A stretch of DNA of 64,000 bases from Actinoplanes italicus (GCF_003001815.1 NZ_PVMZ01000003.1:372001-436000); one strand, 5' to 3'; shown: positions 22,829-32,041, numbered from the stretch's first letter. The notes: generated from the letters alone by a model not told the origin. Translations and numbers: made by a program.

Positions 22829-23226
22829 TGGGCGTCGAGTTCGAGGACCGGGAGCTTCGCATCCTCGGCGAGGACCTGGCGAATGCCGCCGCGAAGTCGC
22901 CCGAGGAGACGCGCAAGGTCGTCGCGAAGGGCCTGCTCAACATTAAGAACGACGCACGGCAGCGCGCCCAGTCGATCGAGCACGTGCCGTCGCTGCCCGG
23001 CAGCATCACCTACGACAGCCATCCGACACCGACCGGCGCATGGGGCGAGGTAGGGCCCGAGCAGCAGCGCCGCGGCGGCAACCTGGCCGGCTTCATCGAG
23101 AACGAGTACGGCACCGTTTGGTCGGCGCCGCAGCCGTTCATGGCCCCGGCCGCCCGCGCGGAGGAGCCGAAGTTCGCGCGCGCGATGGAAGACCTGGCGG
23201 TCCGGCTGGCGGAGGGTGACCGGTGA
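22828..23226 (+). CDS. HK97 gp10-like tail completion protein
   Basis: 132 aa from ATG 22828. N-terminal helices followed by a beta part ending APQPFMAPAARAEEPKF, the characteristic end of the gp10-like family (PQPFLxPA). Functions in joining the tail to the head; position between closure and terminator genes agrees. Confidence 0.8.
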   Translation: MGVEFEDRELRILGEDLANAAAKSPEETRKVVAKGLLNIKNDARQRAQSIEHVPSLPGSITYDSHPTPTGAWGEVGPEQQRRGGNLAGFIENEYGTVWSAPQPFMAPAARAEEPKFARAMEDLAVRLAEGDR

Positions 23227-23642
23227 GCAACATCCTCGAAGACCACGCGGCCGCATTCCTGGCCCTGATCTCCGGCACCGGCCTGACGACGTTCGACAGC
23301 CAGGTCGGTGGCACCCCGCCCGCCCAGTACGTGCTCGTCTACCCGATGTTCGAGACCCCTGACGGGCTGCTCGCCCCGGACGCCCTCAGCCTCACGCTGG
23401 CGTCCACGGCCCTCGACATCTCGATGTACGTGCACAACGTCGGCATCACCGCCCAGTCGGCGCGTGCCACGGCATCGCGCACCCGAGGGGCGGTCCTCGA
23501 CGTGGTGCCTACCGTGGCTGGCCGGATCTGCTTCCCGGTGCGCTGGCGTGAGGGACAGCCGGTGCGCCGCAACGAGGAGATCCCCGGGGCCCCGGTGTTC
23601 GACGAGGTGCACGTCTACGGCTGGCGGTCGCTGCCGGCCTAG
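23223..23642 (+). CDS. Tail terminator protein
   Basis: 139 aa from GTG 23223. Layout of small tail terminators: N-terminal helix, YVLVYPMFETP strand, DISMYVHNVGITAQSARAT and the final VHVYGWRS strand. It caps the tail tube and fixes its length with the tape measure. Confidence 0.75.
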   Translation: MSNILEDHAAAFLALISGTGLTTFDSQVGGTPPAQYVLVYPMFETPDGLLAPDALSLTLASTALDISMYVHNVGITAQSARATASRTRGAVLDVVPTVAGRICFPVRWREGQPVRRNEEIPGAPVFDEVHVYGWRSLPA

Positions 23643-23935
23643 CGGTTCCGGCCTGCAGTGACGATCGCGCTGGTCAGCATGAGCAGCGCAGCGCCAACGA
23701 CCCAGCCGAACCAGGTGTCTGTCGCCAGGTTGACGACCAGCGCGATCAAGACGGAGTAGAGCAGCCGGTTGCCGAGCGGGTTGAGGCTCCAGTCCCGGCT
23801 GCGGCGCGCCGGCTTGAGGCTGGCCTGCTCGATCACCCGGTCCACGTAGGCCTCGGCCACCCCGTAGCGCGCGGCGATCTCCGGCACCTCACGGCCGGCG
23901 ATGAACTCGCTGACCATCTGCTCATCCCGATCCAT
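23639..23935 (-). CDS. Membrane-anchored HTH protein, moron-like
   Basis: 98 aa on the minus strand from ATG 23935, inserted between tail terminator and tail tube genes, which run on +. Residues 14-40 form an HTH (VPEIAARYGVAEAYVDRVIEQA). Residues about 58-95 form two membrane segments (LLYSVLIALVVNLATD and FGWVVGAALLMLTSAIVTA). The opposite orientation, separate start and combination of domains suggest a gene expressed in the lysogen, such as an immunity or superinfection factor. Function unknown. Confidence 0.65.
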   Translation of the reverse strand: MDRDEQMVSEFIAGREVPEIAARYGVAEAYVDRVIEQASLKPARRSRDWSLNPLGNRLLYSVLIALVVNLATDTWFGWVVGAALLMLTSAIVTAGRNR

Positions 23936-24025
23936 GGCCGTGAGGGTACGGCCCGCGCACACCAGATCACCGTCCGCTGTTCGGCGGAATCCATAACCGA
24001 ATTACTCCACAAGGGGGTGCGTCCC

Positions 24026-24364
24026 GTGGCGCTCCAGGCTTCACAAACCATCAGCGCGGGCGCGCTCAGTACGCCCGCACCGATTACCCCAACGGCGTCG
24101 GACACCATCGCCGCGTCGAGCTTCGGCCCGGCAGGCGTGCTGCTTCGGGTCATCACGACCGGCACGGCAACCAACGTGGTCGTACTCGACCCCGGCGCGA
24201 CAGCTTCCTCCAACCCGGGCACGCCTCCGACGCTGGCCGCCCCGGCGACCGGCGTGCGGGAGACGTTGATCCCGCTCTCCGCCATCAGCCCGGCGACCGG
24301 ACTCGCGACCGTGACGTTCTCCGGCGCACTCACCGGTGTCACCTACGAACTGAAGAGGGTGTGA
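24026..24364 (+). CDS. Small beta-rich virion-region protein
   Basis: 112 aa. GTG 24026 is chosen over GTG 24017 because the AAGGGGG site at 24011 then has normal spacing. Thr/Ala/Pro-rich with beta pattern, no cysteine. Probably a tail or decoration component; not recognised. Confidence 0.55.
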   Translation: MALQASQTISAGALSTPAPITPTASDTIAASSFGPAGVLLRVITTGTATNVVVLDPGATASSNPGTPPTLAAPATGVRETLIPLSAISPATGLATVTFSGALTGVTYELKRV

Positions 24365-24365
24365 C

Positions 24366-24689
24366 GTGGCTCAGAAGCCCAGGTACTGGCTCGCCGACCC
24401 GGAGGGCGTGCGTGCCCCCGTCGAGGGCGCCGAGCTGCGTGACCACCTGATTCAAGTCAACGGTTGGACCGAGGCCGACGAGCCGGACCGGCACGACTTC
24501 GTGTGGGTCCGCAACGAGGACCCGGCGCTTGGTGCGGTCCGCATGTCGTGGGAGGCCGCGCAGCTCGACGCGTGGGCCGGTCGCGGCTGGACGCCCGGCG
24601 TCCCCGATGTTCCCGGCGCGCCGGTCCCGGCGGCCGAGCCGATCAAGACCACGAAGCCCGGCACGGCCGCGGCCGACAAGAAGGAGTAG
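24366..24689 (+). CDS. Hypothetical tail-region protein
   Basis: 107 aa from GTG 24366. It contains RYWLADPEGVRAPVEGAELRD and RHDFVWVRNEDPALGAVRM, then a Pro/Ala/Lys-rich tail. Located directly before the tail tube gene; role unknown. Confidence 0.6.
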   Translation: MAQKPRYWLADPEGVRAPVEGAELRDHLIQVNGWTEADEPDRHDFVWVRNEDPALGAVRMSWEAAQLDAWAGRGWTPGVPDVPGAPVPAAEPIKTTKPGTAAADKKE

Positions 24690-24692
24690 TCG

Positions 24693-25187
24693 ATGCCGGA
24701 CATCACCGGCGATGGCAAGATTCGGGTCTACTGGGTCACGACCATCGCCAACCAGAACGCCCCGACGACCACCGAGCTGAACGCGGGTATCGACCTGACG
24801 GCGACGATCACCGCCGACGGTCTGATGGGCCTGCAGCCGGAGACGGCCGACGTGGATGTGTCGTCGCTGGCGTCGACGTTCAACGCGACCGACAACGGCC
24901 GGGTGTCGTTCTCGGGCACGAAGCTGCGGCTCAAGAAGCAGTCCGGCACGGACACGATCTTCACCACGCTGCTGAAGGACACGGCCGGGTTCCTGGTGGT
25001 GCGCCGGTCGATCGCGCAGGCCACCGCGTGGGCGTCGGCTCAGGGTGTCGAGGTGTACCCGGCGAAGTGTGCCGAGGTCGCCCGCGTCGACTTCGAGCCG
25101 AACACCGTCGAGCGGTACGAGATCGGCATCAAGATCACCGCCGGTTCCGGTGGCACCGGGCCGTCGCTGCGCGCCGCCGTCGCCTGA
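24693..25187 (+). CDS. Major tail (tube) protein
   Basis: 164 aa, ATG 24693. The N-terminus (DGKIRVYWVTTIANQNAPTT), the acidic beta-rich middle and LVVRRSIAQATAWASAQGVEV match the tail tube proteins of actinobacterial siphophages. A strong terminator follows at once (25208-25232), as expected for a highly expressed virion gene. Confidence 0.85.
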   Translation: MPDITGDGKIRVYWVTTIANQNAPTTTELNAGIDLTATITADGLMGLQPETADVDVSSLASTFNATDNGRVSFSGTKLRLKKQSGTDTIFTTLLKDTAGFLVVRRSIAQATAWASAQGVEVYPAKCAEVARVDFEPNTVERYEIGIKITAGSGGTGPSLRAAVA

Positions 25188-25207
25188 CCTGGTCAACTTC
25201 CCCTTTT

Positions 25208-25232
25208 GCCACCTCGATCGAGGTGGCTTTTT
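25208..25232 (+). terminator. Strong intrinsic terminator after the tail tube gene
   Basis: A perfect 20-base palindrome at 25208-25227 (arms GCCACCTCGA and its complement) is followed by TTTTT at 25228-25232. It lowers read-through from the abundant head/tail tube genes into the tail chaperones. Confidence 0.9.
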
Positions 25233-25295
25233 CGTGCCCGGCCGGTGCCACCCGACGCCGGCCGGGCGCTTCATCGGGTATCGGGTAGGAGAACC

Positions 25296-25613
25296 ATGAG
25301 CAAGGTCGAGATTTTCAAGGACGACAAGAACACCTGGCACGTCGAGGTCGACGGCGTTGACCTGGCCTCCGCGATCGTTGATGGCGGAGTGCAGGTGCAA
25401 TTCGAAGGCGGTGGGCTTCCGCCAAGGGTCTATCTGACGCTTGGCGCCGACAAGCTGAACCTGCGCCTTCCGGCGGCGACCATCGAGGCCATCAAGCAAC
25501 TTGATCCGGCCACTGAGTTGACTTCGCCCTGCGCGGGTCAGTGTGGCGATCCGAGTCCGCACGATGCTCACCTACTGCCTGGCGCGCTGGAGTACCTGGG
25601 CCGTGACGCATGA
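25296..25613 (+). CDS. Hypothetical tail-region protein
   Basis: 105 aa from ATG 25296 with a TAGGAG site. N-terminal beta part with a WHVEVDGVDLASAI pattern; C-terminal CAGQCGDPSPHDAH could bind metal. Overlaps the chaperone gene by 4 bases. Function unknown. Confidence 0.65.
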   Translation: MSKVEIFKDDKNTWHVEVDGVDLASAIVDGGVQVQFEGGGLPPRVYLTLGADKLNLRLPAATIEAIKQLDPATELTSPCAGQCGDPSPHDAHLLPGALEYLGRDA

Positions 25614-26173
25614 GCAGCATCAAGGACAAGATCGCCAAGGCCCGGCTGCCGGAGCGAACCGTCCAGCTCTGCCTCAACGGCGACCTGGTCGCCGAGCATG
25701 AAGAGGCTGAACGCGAGCTGGAGCAGGCGCAGCGCAACCCTGGCAACAGCCTCGCGGGCAACGGTGCCGCGGCCATCGCTGAACGGATCGAAGCCCTCGA
25801 GGCAGAGATGCGCGAGTCGACCGAGACGTTCGTTCTCCGCGCGTTGCCGCAGAAGAAGAACCCGCGCGACGACCGTCCGACCTGGCGTGAGCTTTTGGAG
25901 CGGCATCCGCCTCGGCGCGGCGACGACGGCGAGATCATAGAGGCCGACAAGAGCATCCTGCTCGACACGTCGACGTTCTACGAGGACATGATTCGCGTGT
26001 GCACCGTCAGCCCCGAGATGGATGAGGACGACTGGGAGAAGCTGTTCGGAGTCATCTCCAGCAGCCAGTACCAGGACTTGCACATGGCCGCCTGGCTGCT
26101 GAACCGCGGTGACATCAACATCCCTTTCTCGCTCGCCGCTTCGAGGATGAGGCGGGCTACCGCAGACGAGTAG
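25610..26173 (+). CDS. Tail assembly chaperone, short (G) product
   Basis: 187 aa, ATG 25610. Highly charged, helical, with VQLCLNGDLVAEHEEAERELEQA, RPTWRELLERHPP and the conserved type of ending with FEDMIRV-like helix (FYEDMIRVCTVSPEMD, SQYQDLHMAAWLLN). It is the normal product of the G/GT pair located right before the tape measure gene. It keeps the tape measure soluble during tail assembly. Confidence 0.85.
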   Translation: MSSIKDKIAKARLPERTVQLCLNGDLVAEHEEAERELEQAQRNPGNSLAGNGAAAIAERIEALEAEMRESTETFVLRALPQKKNPRDDRPTWRELLERHPPRRGDDGEIIEADKSILLDTSTFYEDMIRVCTVSPEMDEDDWEKLFGVISSSQYQDLHMAAWLLNRGDINIPFSLAASRMRRATADE

Positions 26174-26553
26174 AAGTCGCCGAACGCCTTGGCATTCCGC
26201 CGTCGCAGCTCGAAGGCCGCGAACCTGCCGAGGAGACCCGGCACTACTACGACCGCCGCGGCCGGCTCTATCGGTCGGTCACCGTCCGGGAGCCCCGGTA
26301 CACCGAGTTGGACCGGGCCGAACTGATCGCTCTGGCGCTGTACCGCGAGGGCCTGTGCCCGAAGTGCGGGCGGCCCCAGCGGGTGTGCACCTCGCACGAA
26401 GAGCAGGGCCCGGAGTTCACCGCCTCCTACAAGGTGTGCCGGGCCACCTACGCGCGCATCGAGCAGTGGAACGCGCTTACCGACGGCGGAAAGACGACCA
26501 AGCCGTACGCGGGCTCCTACCTCTGGACGACGACCACCAAGGACCGGAGGTGA
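25610..26553 (+). CDS. Tail assembly chaperone GT, made by -1 frameshift
   Basis: The G frame contains C CCT TTC at 26122-26128, an ideal XXXYYYZ slip site in the correct phase. After a -1 slip, translation continues in an open frame (26113-26553, no stop) to give about 314 residues in total. The T part reads FEDEAGYRRRVEVAERLG and ends with a Cys set (CPKCGRPQRVC, VCRATYARI). Position, order and slip site all match the lambda G/GT scheme found in most siphophages. The ratio of the two products matters for tail assembly. Confidence 0.85.
26122..26128 (+). promoter_or_regulatory. Programmed -1 frameshift site CCCTTTC
   Basis: In the zero frame the codons are ATC CCT TTC; moving back one base gives CCC TTT, with pairing kept at both positions. 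The new frame has no stop until 26551, and the old frame ends at 26173. Confidence 0.8.
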
Positions 26554-26557
26554 CCTG

Positions 26558-29500
26558 ATGGCGCTGCGCACCGTAGGTGTCCGGCTCACCGCCGAGGTCT
26601 CTGACTACCAGCGCAAGATGCGTGAGGCAGGCCGGGCCACCGCCGACTTCCGTGGCGAGATGGACAAGGCCGCCAAGGGCGGCCAGCTCGATGCCGTTGC
26701 CGACGGGGCTGCCGTTGCGGGCGTTGCCCTGCTCGGCATGGCGGGCGCCACGGTCAAGCTGTCCATGGACTACGAGAAGGCGATGTCCGCCGTCGGTGCG
26801 GCCACCCGCGCCAGCGCGGCGGAGATGGAGCAGCTGCGCCAGGCGACCCTCGATGCGGGCCGCGACACGCAGTACAGCGCCACGAAGGCGGCGCAGGCAA
26901 CCACCGAACTGGCCAAGGCCGGTGTGGCGACCTCCGACATCCTCGGCGGCGGCCTCGACGGCGCCCTGGACCTCGCAGCCGCCGGTCAGCTGGACGTTGC
27001 CGAGGCAGCGGAGACCGCGGCGTCGGCGATGACGCAGTTCAAGCTCAAGGGCGCGGACATCCCGCACATCGCCGACCTGCTCGCGGCCGCCGCGGGCAAG
27101 GCTCAGGGCACCGTCCACGACATGGGCGAGGCCCTCAACCAGGCCGGCCTCGTGGCCGCGCAGACCGGCCTGACCATCGAGGAGACCACCGGCGGCCTGG
27201 CGGCGTTCGCGTCAGCGGGCCTGACCGGTTCCGACGCGGGCACCAGCTTCAAGCAGATGCTGCTGATGCTCCAGGCGCCGTCCGGCAAGACCAAAGACCT
27301 GATGGAAGAGCTCGGCATCAGCGCCTACGACGCGCAGGGCCAGTTCGTCGGCCTGTCCGCGCTGGCGCAGCAGCTCAAGGACAAGATGTCCAAGCTGACC
27401 CCGGAGGTCCGGGCGAACGCCATGGCGCAGATCTTCGGCGCCGACGCGGTCCGTGGCGCGAGCATCCTGTACGAGCAGGGCGGCGCCGGCATCGACTCCT
27501 GGATCGGCAAGGTCAACGACGCCGGATTCGCCAGCGAGACCGCGGCGAAGCTCACCGACAACCTTGCCGGCGACCTCGAACGGCTCAAGGGGTCGCTGGA
27601 GACGCTGGCGATCGAGGCGGGTGGCGGCGCGAACTCCGGCCTGCGGGTGATCGCGAAGTCCGCTGAGGCGCTGGTGGACGAGATCGGGCAGCTGCCACCG
27701 GTGGTGTCCGGCGGCATGACGATCCTGGCCGCCCTCGGCGGCGTGCTGGCGCTCGGTGCTGCCGGCTGGGTGAAGATGCGCCGTGCGAACGCGGACGCCC
27801 TCGAGGAGCTTCGTGGCACAGGTCCCGGCGGGGAGCGTGCGGCACGCGGCCTGGAAGCGACGACGAAGTGGGCGGGCCGTGCGACGGCGGCGTTCGTGGC
27901 GTTCGAAATAGCGCAGGCGGGCATCTCGGCCTTCCAGTCCGACCTGAACCCACAGATCGAGGCGCTGGCGAAGGGGCTGGCGGACTACTCCGGCACCGGC
28001 AAACTCGCTGGCGAGACGTCCCGGGTGCTCGGCGACGACCTCAAGGATCTGCAGGGCACGTTCCAGATCATGGCGCGTGACACCACGAAGGACGCATGGG
28101 CGCGCGGGCTGCAGGGCGGCCTCGAGTCCATCATCCCGGGCCTTGACGGCACGAACACGTCGCTGGCCCGGACCAAGGAACGCGTCACTTCCGTCGACCA
28201 GGCACTCGCCCAGCTCGTCTCCGGCGGCAAGGCCTCGGAGGCCAAGGCCGCCTTCGACCGGCTGGCGCAGACCCTCGCGGTCAACGGCGTGTCAATGGAG
28301 GACTTCAAGAAGCAGTTCCCCCAGTACGCGGCCGCGGTCGAGGTGGCTGGCAAGCAGACCGTCAAGACGGCGGACTCCCTCGACGACTACGTTGTCGCCG
28401 CCGAGCAGGCCAAGGACCAAACCGAGGCGCTGAACAAGCAGTTCGAGGAGCTGTTCAACCAGCAGATGTCCGCCGACCGGGCGGTCCTGAAGCTGAAGGA
28501 ATCGACGGTCACCCTCACCGCGGAGCTGAAGACGGGTGCGCGCACCCTGTCGCTGAACAGCGAGGAAGGCCGCAAGAACCGTACCGCGGTCCTCGACCAG
28601 CTGGAGGCCATCGAAGACCTCCGGCAGGCCCGCATTGACGAGGGTGAGACCCTCGATGTCGCCAACGGCAAGTACGCGCGCGACGTCGAGAACTTGAAGA
28701 AGACCATGCGGCAGGCCGGGTTCACGAAGAAGGAGATCGACAGACTTGTCGGCTCCTACGAGGAGATCCCCGACAAGGTCAACACCAAGGTGTCATCGTC
28801 CGGTGTCGCAGTCACGGAGGCGCAGCTCCAGAGGCTCAGCGTCTACCAGCAGGCCCTGAAGAAGGGGACCATCCCGAAGGGCTTCCACGGGCCGATCAAG
28901 GGCGAGGACGGCCGCTGGTATGCCGAGGGCGGCTGGACCGGACCCGGTAGCAAGTGGGACCCGGCCGGCGTCGTTCACGCCGACGAGTTCGTGATCAAGA
29001 AGGCGTCGCGGCAGAAGATCGAGGCGGCGCACCCGGGGCTGCTCGACGAGATGAACGCGACCGGTCAGGCGCCCGGTTACGCCAGCGGCGGCCGGGTCGC
29101 GACGTGGCCGTTCCCGGCCACGTCGGCGATGACGCGGATCCCGTCGCGTGCCGAAGTGGCAAAGGCGGTCACCCCGGACTTCGGGTCGTGGCCGTCCGGT
29201 CCGGGCGCGCAGCGTGGCGACTCCGGGGTGTGGCGCAACATCGTCGCACTGATCAAGGCCACGGGCCCGTTGTCCGGCGAGTTCGGCAACAGCTACCGGC
29301 CCGGCGACCCGCTGTGGCACGGGAGCGGGCGCGCCGTCGACTGGATGGGCTACAACCAGGACGCGTTGGCCTCGTTCCTCGCGGCCAAGCGGCCGTTGGA
29401 GCTGATCCACCGCACCCGGAACCGGGACTACGCGTACACCCGCGGCGTCAACAAGGGCAGCTTCAACGCGTCCCTGATGGAGGCGCACCGCAACCACATC

Positions 29501-29749
29501 CACATCGCCATGAAGGACGGCGGTGTCATCCAGGAGCCCGTCTTCGGCGTCGGCGCGTCCGGCAACACCTACTCGTTCGGTGAGAACTGGCAGCCGGAGC
29601 GGGTCACCCCGATGCACGGCGGAGGCGCCGGCGGCGGGACCTCGGTGACGATCGTGCTGGAGAACCACGGTGTCATCGGCAGCCCGGCCGAGGTCGACAA
29701 CTGGCTGTCCGGGGCGGTCGACAACCTGAAGCGCAGGGGGCGGATCTGA
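26558..29749 (+). CDS. Tape measure protein with C-terminal peptidase-like domain
   Basis: 1063 aa, the largest phage gene, ATG 26558. Start RTVGVRLTAEVSDYQRKMREA and the Ala-rich helical core (residues about 60-400) match TP901-type tape measures; GGMTILAALGGVLALGAAG near 390 is the usual hydrophobic segment. Residues about 890-975 (SYRPGDPLWHGSGRAVDWMG, ELIHRTRNRDYAY, HRNHIHIAM) look like a zinc peptidase or cell-wall hydrolase module that could open the host wall during DNA entry. A Gly-rich tail follows. Its length sets tail length. Confidence 0.9.
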   Translation: MALRTVGVRLTAEVSDYQRKMREAGRATADFRGEMDKAAKGGQLDAVADGAAVAGVALLGMAGATVKLSMDYEKAMSAVGAATRASAAEMEQLRQATLDAGRDTQYSATKAAQATTELAKAGVATSDILGGGLDGALDLAAAGQLDVAEAAETAASAMTQFKLKGADIPHIADLLAAAAGKAQGTVHDMGEALNQAGLVAAQTGLTIEETTGGLAAFASAGLTGSDAGTSFKQMLLMLQAPSGKTKDLMEELGISAYDAQGQFVGLSALAQQLKDKMSKLTPEVRANAMAQIFGADAVRGASILYEQGGAGIDSWIGKVNDAGFASETAAKLTDNLAGDLERLKGSLETLAIEAGGGANSGLRVIAKSAEALVDEIGQLPPVVSGGMTILAALGGVLALGAAGWVKMRRANADALEELRGTGPGGERAARGLEATTKWAGRATAAFVAFEIAQAGISAFQSDLNPQIEALAKGLADYSGTGKLAGETSRVLGDDLKDLQGTFQIMARDTTKDAWARGLQGGLESIIPGLDGTNTSLARTKERVTSVDQALAQLVSGGKASEAKAAFDRLAQTLAVNGVSMEDFKKQFPQYAAAVEVAGKQTVKTADSLDDYVVAAEQAKDQTEALNKQFEELFNQQMSADRAVLKLKESTVTLTAELKTGARTLSLNSEEGRKNRTAVLDQLEAIEDLRQARIDEGETLDVANGKYARDVENLKKTMRQAGFTKKEIDRLVGSYEEIPDKVNTKVSSSGVAVTEAQLQRLSVYQQALKKGTIPKGFHGPIKGEDGRWYAEGGWTGPGSKWDPAGVVHADEFVIKKASRQKIEAAHPGLLDEMNATGQAPGYASGGRVATWPFPATSAMTRIPSRAEVAKAVTPDFGSWPSGPGAQRGDSGVWRNIVALIKATGPLSGEFGNSYRPGDPLWHGSGRAVDWMGYNQDALASFLAAKRPLELIHRTRNRDYAYTRGVNKGSFNASLMEAHRNHIHIAMKDGGVIQEPVFGVGASGNTYSFGENWQPERVTPMHGGGAGGGTSVTIVLENHGVIGSPAEVDNWLSGAVDNLKRRGRI

Positions 29750-31293
29750 TGCCTGCCGCCTACCGCCTGCTGATCGACTGGCTCGCCAACGGGTTCGCCG
29801 ACACCGCCGTCGACGACGTCACCGCCCGCACCCTCGACCAGCGCCAGCCGCTCACCTTCCGGTACGGCCGCGACCAGGCCCGCCAGTTCAGCCCCACCTC
29901 GCCCGGCGAGGCCGGGTTCATGCTGGACAACCGCAGCCGCGACTACTCGCCGGAGAACACGTCTTCGCCGGTCGCCGGGTTCGTCACGCCCGGGCGGCCG
30001 GTGAAGTTCCAGGCGACATCCGGCGCCACCACGACCGTCCTGTACACCGGCTACCTCGACGACTTCGAGATCAAGCCGGGCATCAACGACCGGGCCGTCC
30101 CCGCCACCTGCATGGACGCGCTAGGCCGGATGCGTGGCGTGCAGGTGACCACCCCGCTGTACCAGGCGATCAAGACCGGCGAGGCGATCGGCTACCTGCT
30201 CGACGCGATCGGCTGGCCCGCCGACGCCCGCGACCTGGACGCCGGCGTGTCCGTGCTGCCGTTCTGGTGGCTCGACGACACCGACGCGTTCGACGCCCTG
30301 ATGCAGCTCGCCGACTCGGAGGGCCCGGCCGCCCTGGTCACGGTCGACGGGCAGGGCCGGATCGTCTTCCGGGACCGGCACCACCGTCTCACCCGCACCC
30401 AGTCGCTGAACGTCCAATCAACGTGGCGGTCGTCCGGGACCGAGCCGTGCATCTCCGACCCGGTCAGCTACAACCACGGCTGGAAGGAGATCGTCAACGC
30501 GGTCTCCGCCGACGTGCAGGTCCGCACCGTGGCGGTCAGCCCGTCGCAGGTGTGGTCCTCGCAGGGCCTGATCACCATCCCGGCCGGCACCCCGGTCACG
30601 GTGACCGCGCAGGCCGGGCAGCCGTTCACCGGCGCTCTCAACCCGGTAGCGGGCACCGACTACACGCTGGTGTCCGGCACGGTTTCCATCGGCATCTCCC
30701 GGACGTCCGGGCAGTCCACCGTTATCACCCTCACCTCGGCCGCCGGCGCGATCGTCCAGGATCTGAGCTTGCGTGCGCAGGCGATCACGTCGACGACGGT
30801 GACCGTGACCGTGGAGGAGCCGTCGTCAATTGCCCAGTACGGCCGTAAGTCGCTCGACGGCGGCCGTCTGCCGACCTGGGCGAACCCGTACGACACCCTG
30901 GCGATCCTGCAGCTGATTGTCGGGCGCCGTTCCGAGCGGCTCCCGACAATCACCGTGACGATGCGCGGAGCAGGCGGGGCGGCCCGGCTCGCCGAGTGCC
31001 TGGGCCGGAACCTGTCCGACCGGATCCACCTGACCGAGTCATTGACCGGCCTGGATAGCGATTGCTTCATCGAGCAGATCTCGCACACCGTCGGCAGCGG
31101 CGGCCTGGAGCACGTGACCACGTTCGGCCTGGAGAAGATCCCAGCAGTCGTCAGCACGCCGTTCACGTTCGACGTGGCAGGCCGGGGCTTCGACGACGGC
31201 CGGTTCGTCGGCGACGGTCTCGACAACCCGGCCACCATGTTCCGCTTCGACACCGCAGGCCAGGGCTTCGACCAGGGCGTCTTCAGCTACTAG
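29749..31293 (+). CDS. Minor tail (distal tail/tip) protein
   Basis: 514 aa, overlapping the tape measure stop by one base. N-terminus YRLLIDWLANGFADT with LTFRYGRDQARQFSPTSPGEAGF and LDNRSRDYSPENTSSPVAG is typical of actinophage tail proteins placed after the tape measure. The C-terminal half is beta-rich and ends with two FD..GRGFDDGRF-like repeats. Part of the tail tip complex. Confidence 0.85.
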   Translation: MPAAYRLLIDWLANGFADTAVDDVTARTLDQRQPLTFRYGRDQARQFSPTSPGEAGFMLDNRSRDYSPENTSSPVAGFVTPGRPVKFQATSGATTTVLYTGYLDDFEIKPGINDRAVPATCMDALGRMRGVQVTTPLYQAIKTGEAIGYLLDAIGWPADARDLDAGVSVLPFWWLDDTDAFDALMQLADSEGPAALVTVDGQGRIVFRDRHHRLTRTQSLNVQSTWRSSGTEPCISDPVSYNHGWKEIVNAVSADVQVRTVAVSPSQVWSSQGLITIPAGTPVTVTAQAGQPFTGALNPVAGTDYTLVSGTVSIGISRTSGQSTVITLTSAAGAIVQDLSLRAQAITSTTVTVTVEEPSSIAQYGRKSLDGGRLPTWANPYDTLAILQLIVGRRSERLPTITVTMRGAGGAARLAECLGRNLSDRIHLTESLTGLDSDCFIEQISHTVGSGGLEHVTTFGLEKIPAVVSTPFTFDVAGRGFDDGRFVGDGLDNPATMFRFDTAGQGFDQGVFSY

Positions 31294-31574
31294 CGGATCC
31301 ACTCCCGGTCCGGCCAACCGAGGTCATTGGCGTGCTGGCAGTACTGCCAGCCGTCGTGCCCGCATTCGCAGGAGCAGTAGGGCTGGACGAGGTGCTCGGC
31401 GTATTCGCGGCTAAAGCCGAGCTTCTCCCATAAGGCGTCGAGGGTCAGCTCCGCCAAGGGCGACGCCTCGCGTACCTGCCCCCGCTCCGCTCGCTCCTCC
31501 GCCGCCCGGGCCGACATGGCTTCCGGCGTCCACCGCGCCTGCCACCGTTCGAACGCCTGCACAGCATCACTCAT
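31290..31574 (-). CDS. Small minus-strand protein, moron-like
   Basis: 94 aa from ATG 31574 on the minus strand. A Trp/Arg/Ala-rich helical N-terminus (AFERWQARWTPEAM) is followed by a Cys/His cluster (YCSCECGHDGWQYCQH), a likely zinc site. It is inserted head-to-head with a + gene starting at 31609 and tail-to-tail with the tail tip gene. Opposite orientation in a late operon suggests independent expression. Function unknown. Confidence 0.6.
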   Translation of the reverse strand: MSDAVQAFERWQARWTPEAMSARAAEERAERGQVREASPLAELTLDALWEKLGFSREYAEHLVQPYCSCECGHDGWQYCQHANDLGWPDREWIR

Positions 31575-31608
31575 CCCCGCACCGTAGACCCGAGAGGCAG
31601 GCCGCTGC

Positions 31609-32037
31609 ATGTCCGATCTCGCGCTGGCGGGCGTGGCCTATGCCGAGGCGAACTGGGGCCGGTGGGTGGCTCGCTGCCCACGGCCGCTGTGCACCAATGC
31701 GCTCGCCCTCGATCCTGGCCAGAACCTCTTCGTGTGCACCGGGCTCGGCGGCTGCGGCATCGACGCCCCCGTGATCTGGCCCGCCGACCCGCAGGCCATC
31801 GAGGCGATCCTGGAGATGCGGCCGGTCGGGCGAACCCGGAACTGGCTGCCCGGCGAAACCCTTGAGGACCTACTCGCCGAGAACGCCGCCCACGGCTGCC
31901 TCACCCCCGAAATCCTGGCGCTCGCCGGGCTGGCCGGGGAGCGGCCGGTCCTGCTCGCCACCCTCGACGGCCGGGCAGTCGGCGGCATCCTCCACCAGCA
32001 GCTGGTCGCGGCCGGGCGCCGCGAGATCGGAGCCTGA
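31609..32037 (+). CDS. Tail-region protein with zinc-binding Cys set
   Basis: 142 aa, ATG 31609. Cys residues in RCPRPLCTNAL and FVCTGLGGCG (about 23-50) form a small zinc-ribbon-like unit; the rest is helical and hydrophobic. Found between tail tip and fibre genes. Function unknown. Confidence 0.6.
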   Translation: MSDLALAGVAYAEANWGRWVARCPRPLCTNALALDPGQNLFVCTGLGGCGIDAPVIWPADPQAIEAILEMRPVGRTRNWLPGETLEDLLAENAAHGCLTPEILALAGLAGERPVLLATLDGRAVGGILHQQLVAAGRREIGA

Positions 32038-32041
32038 CCCC

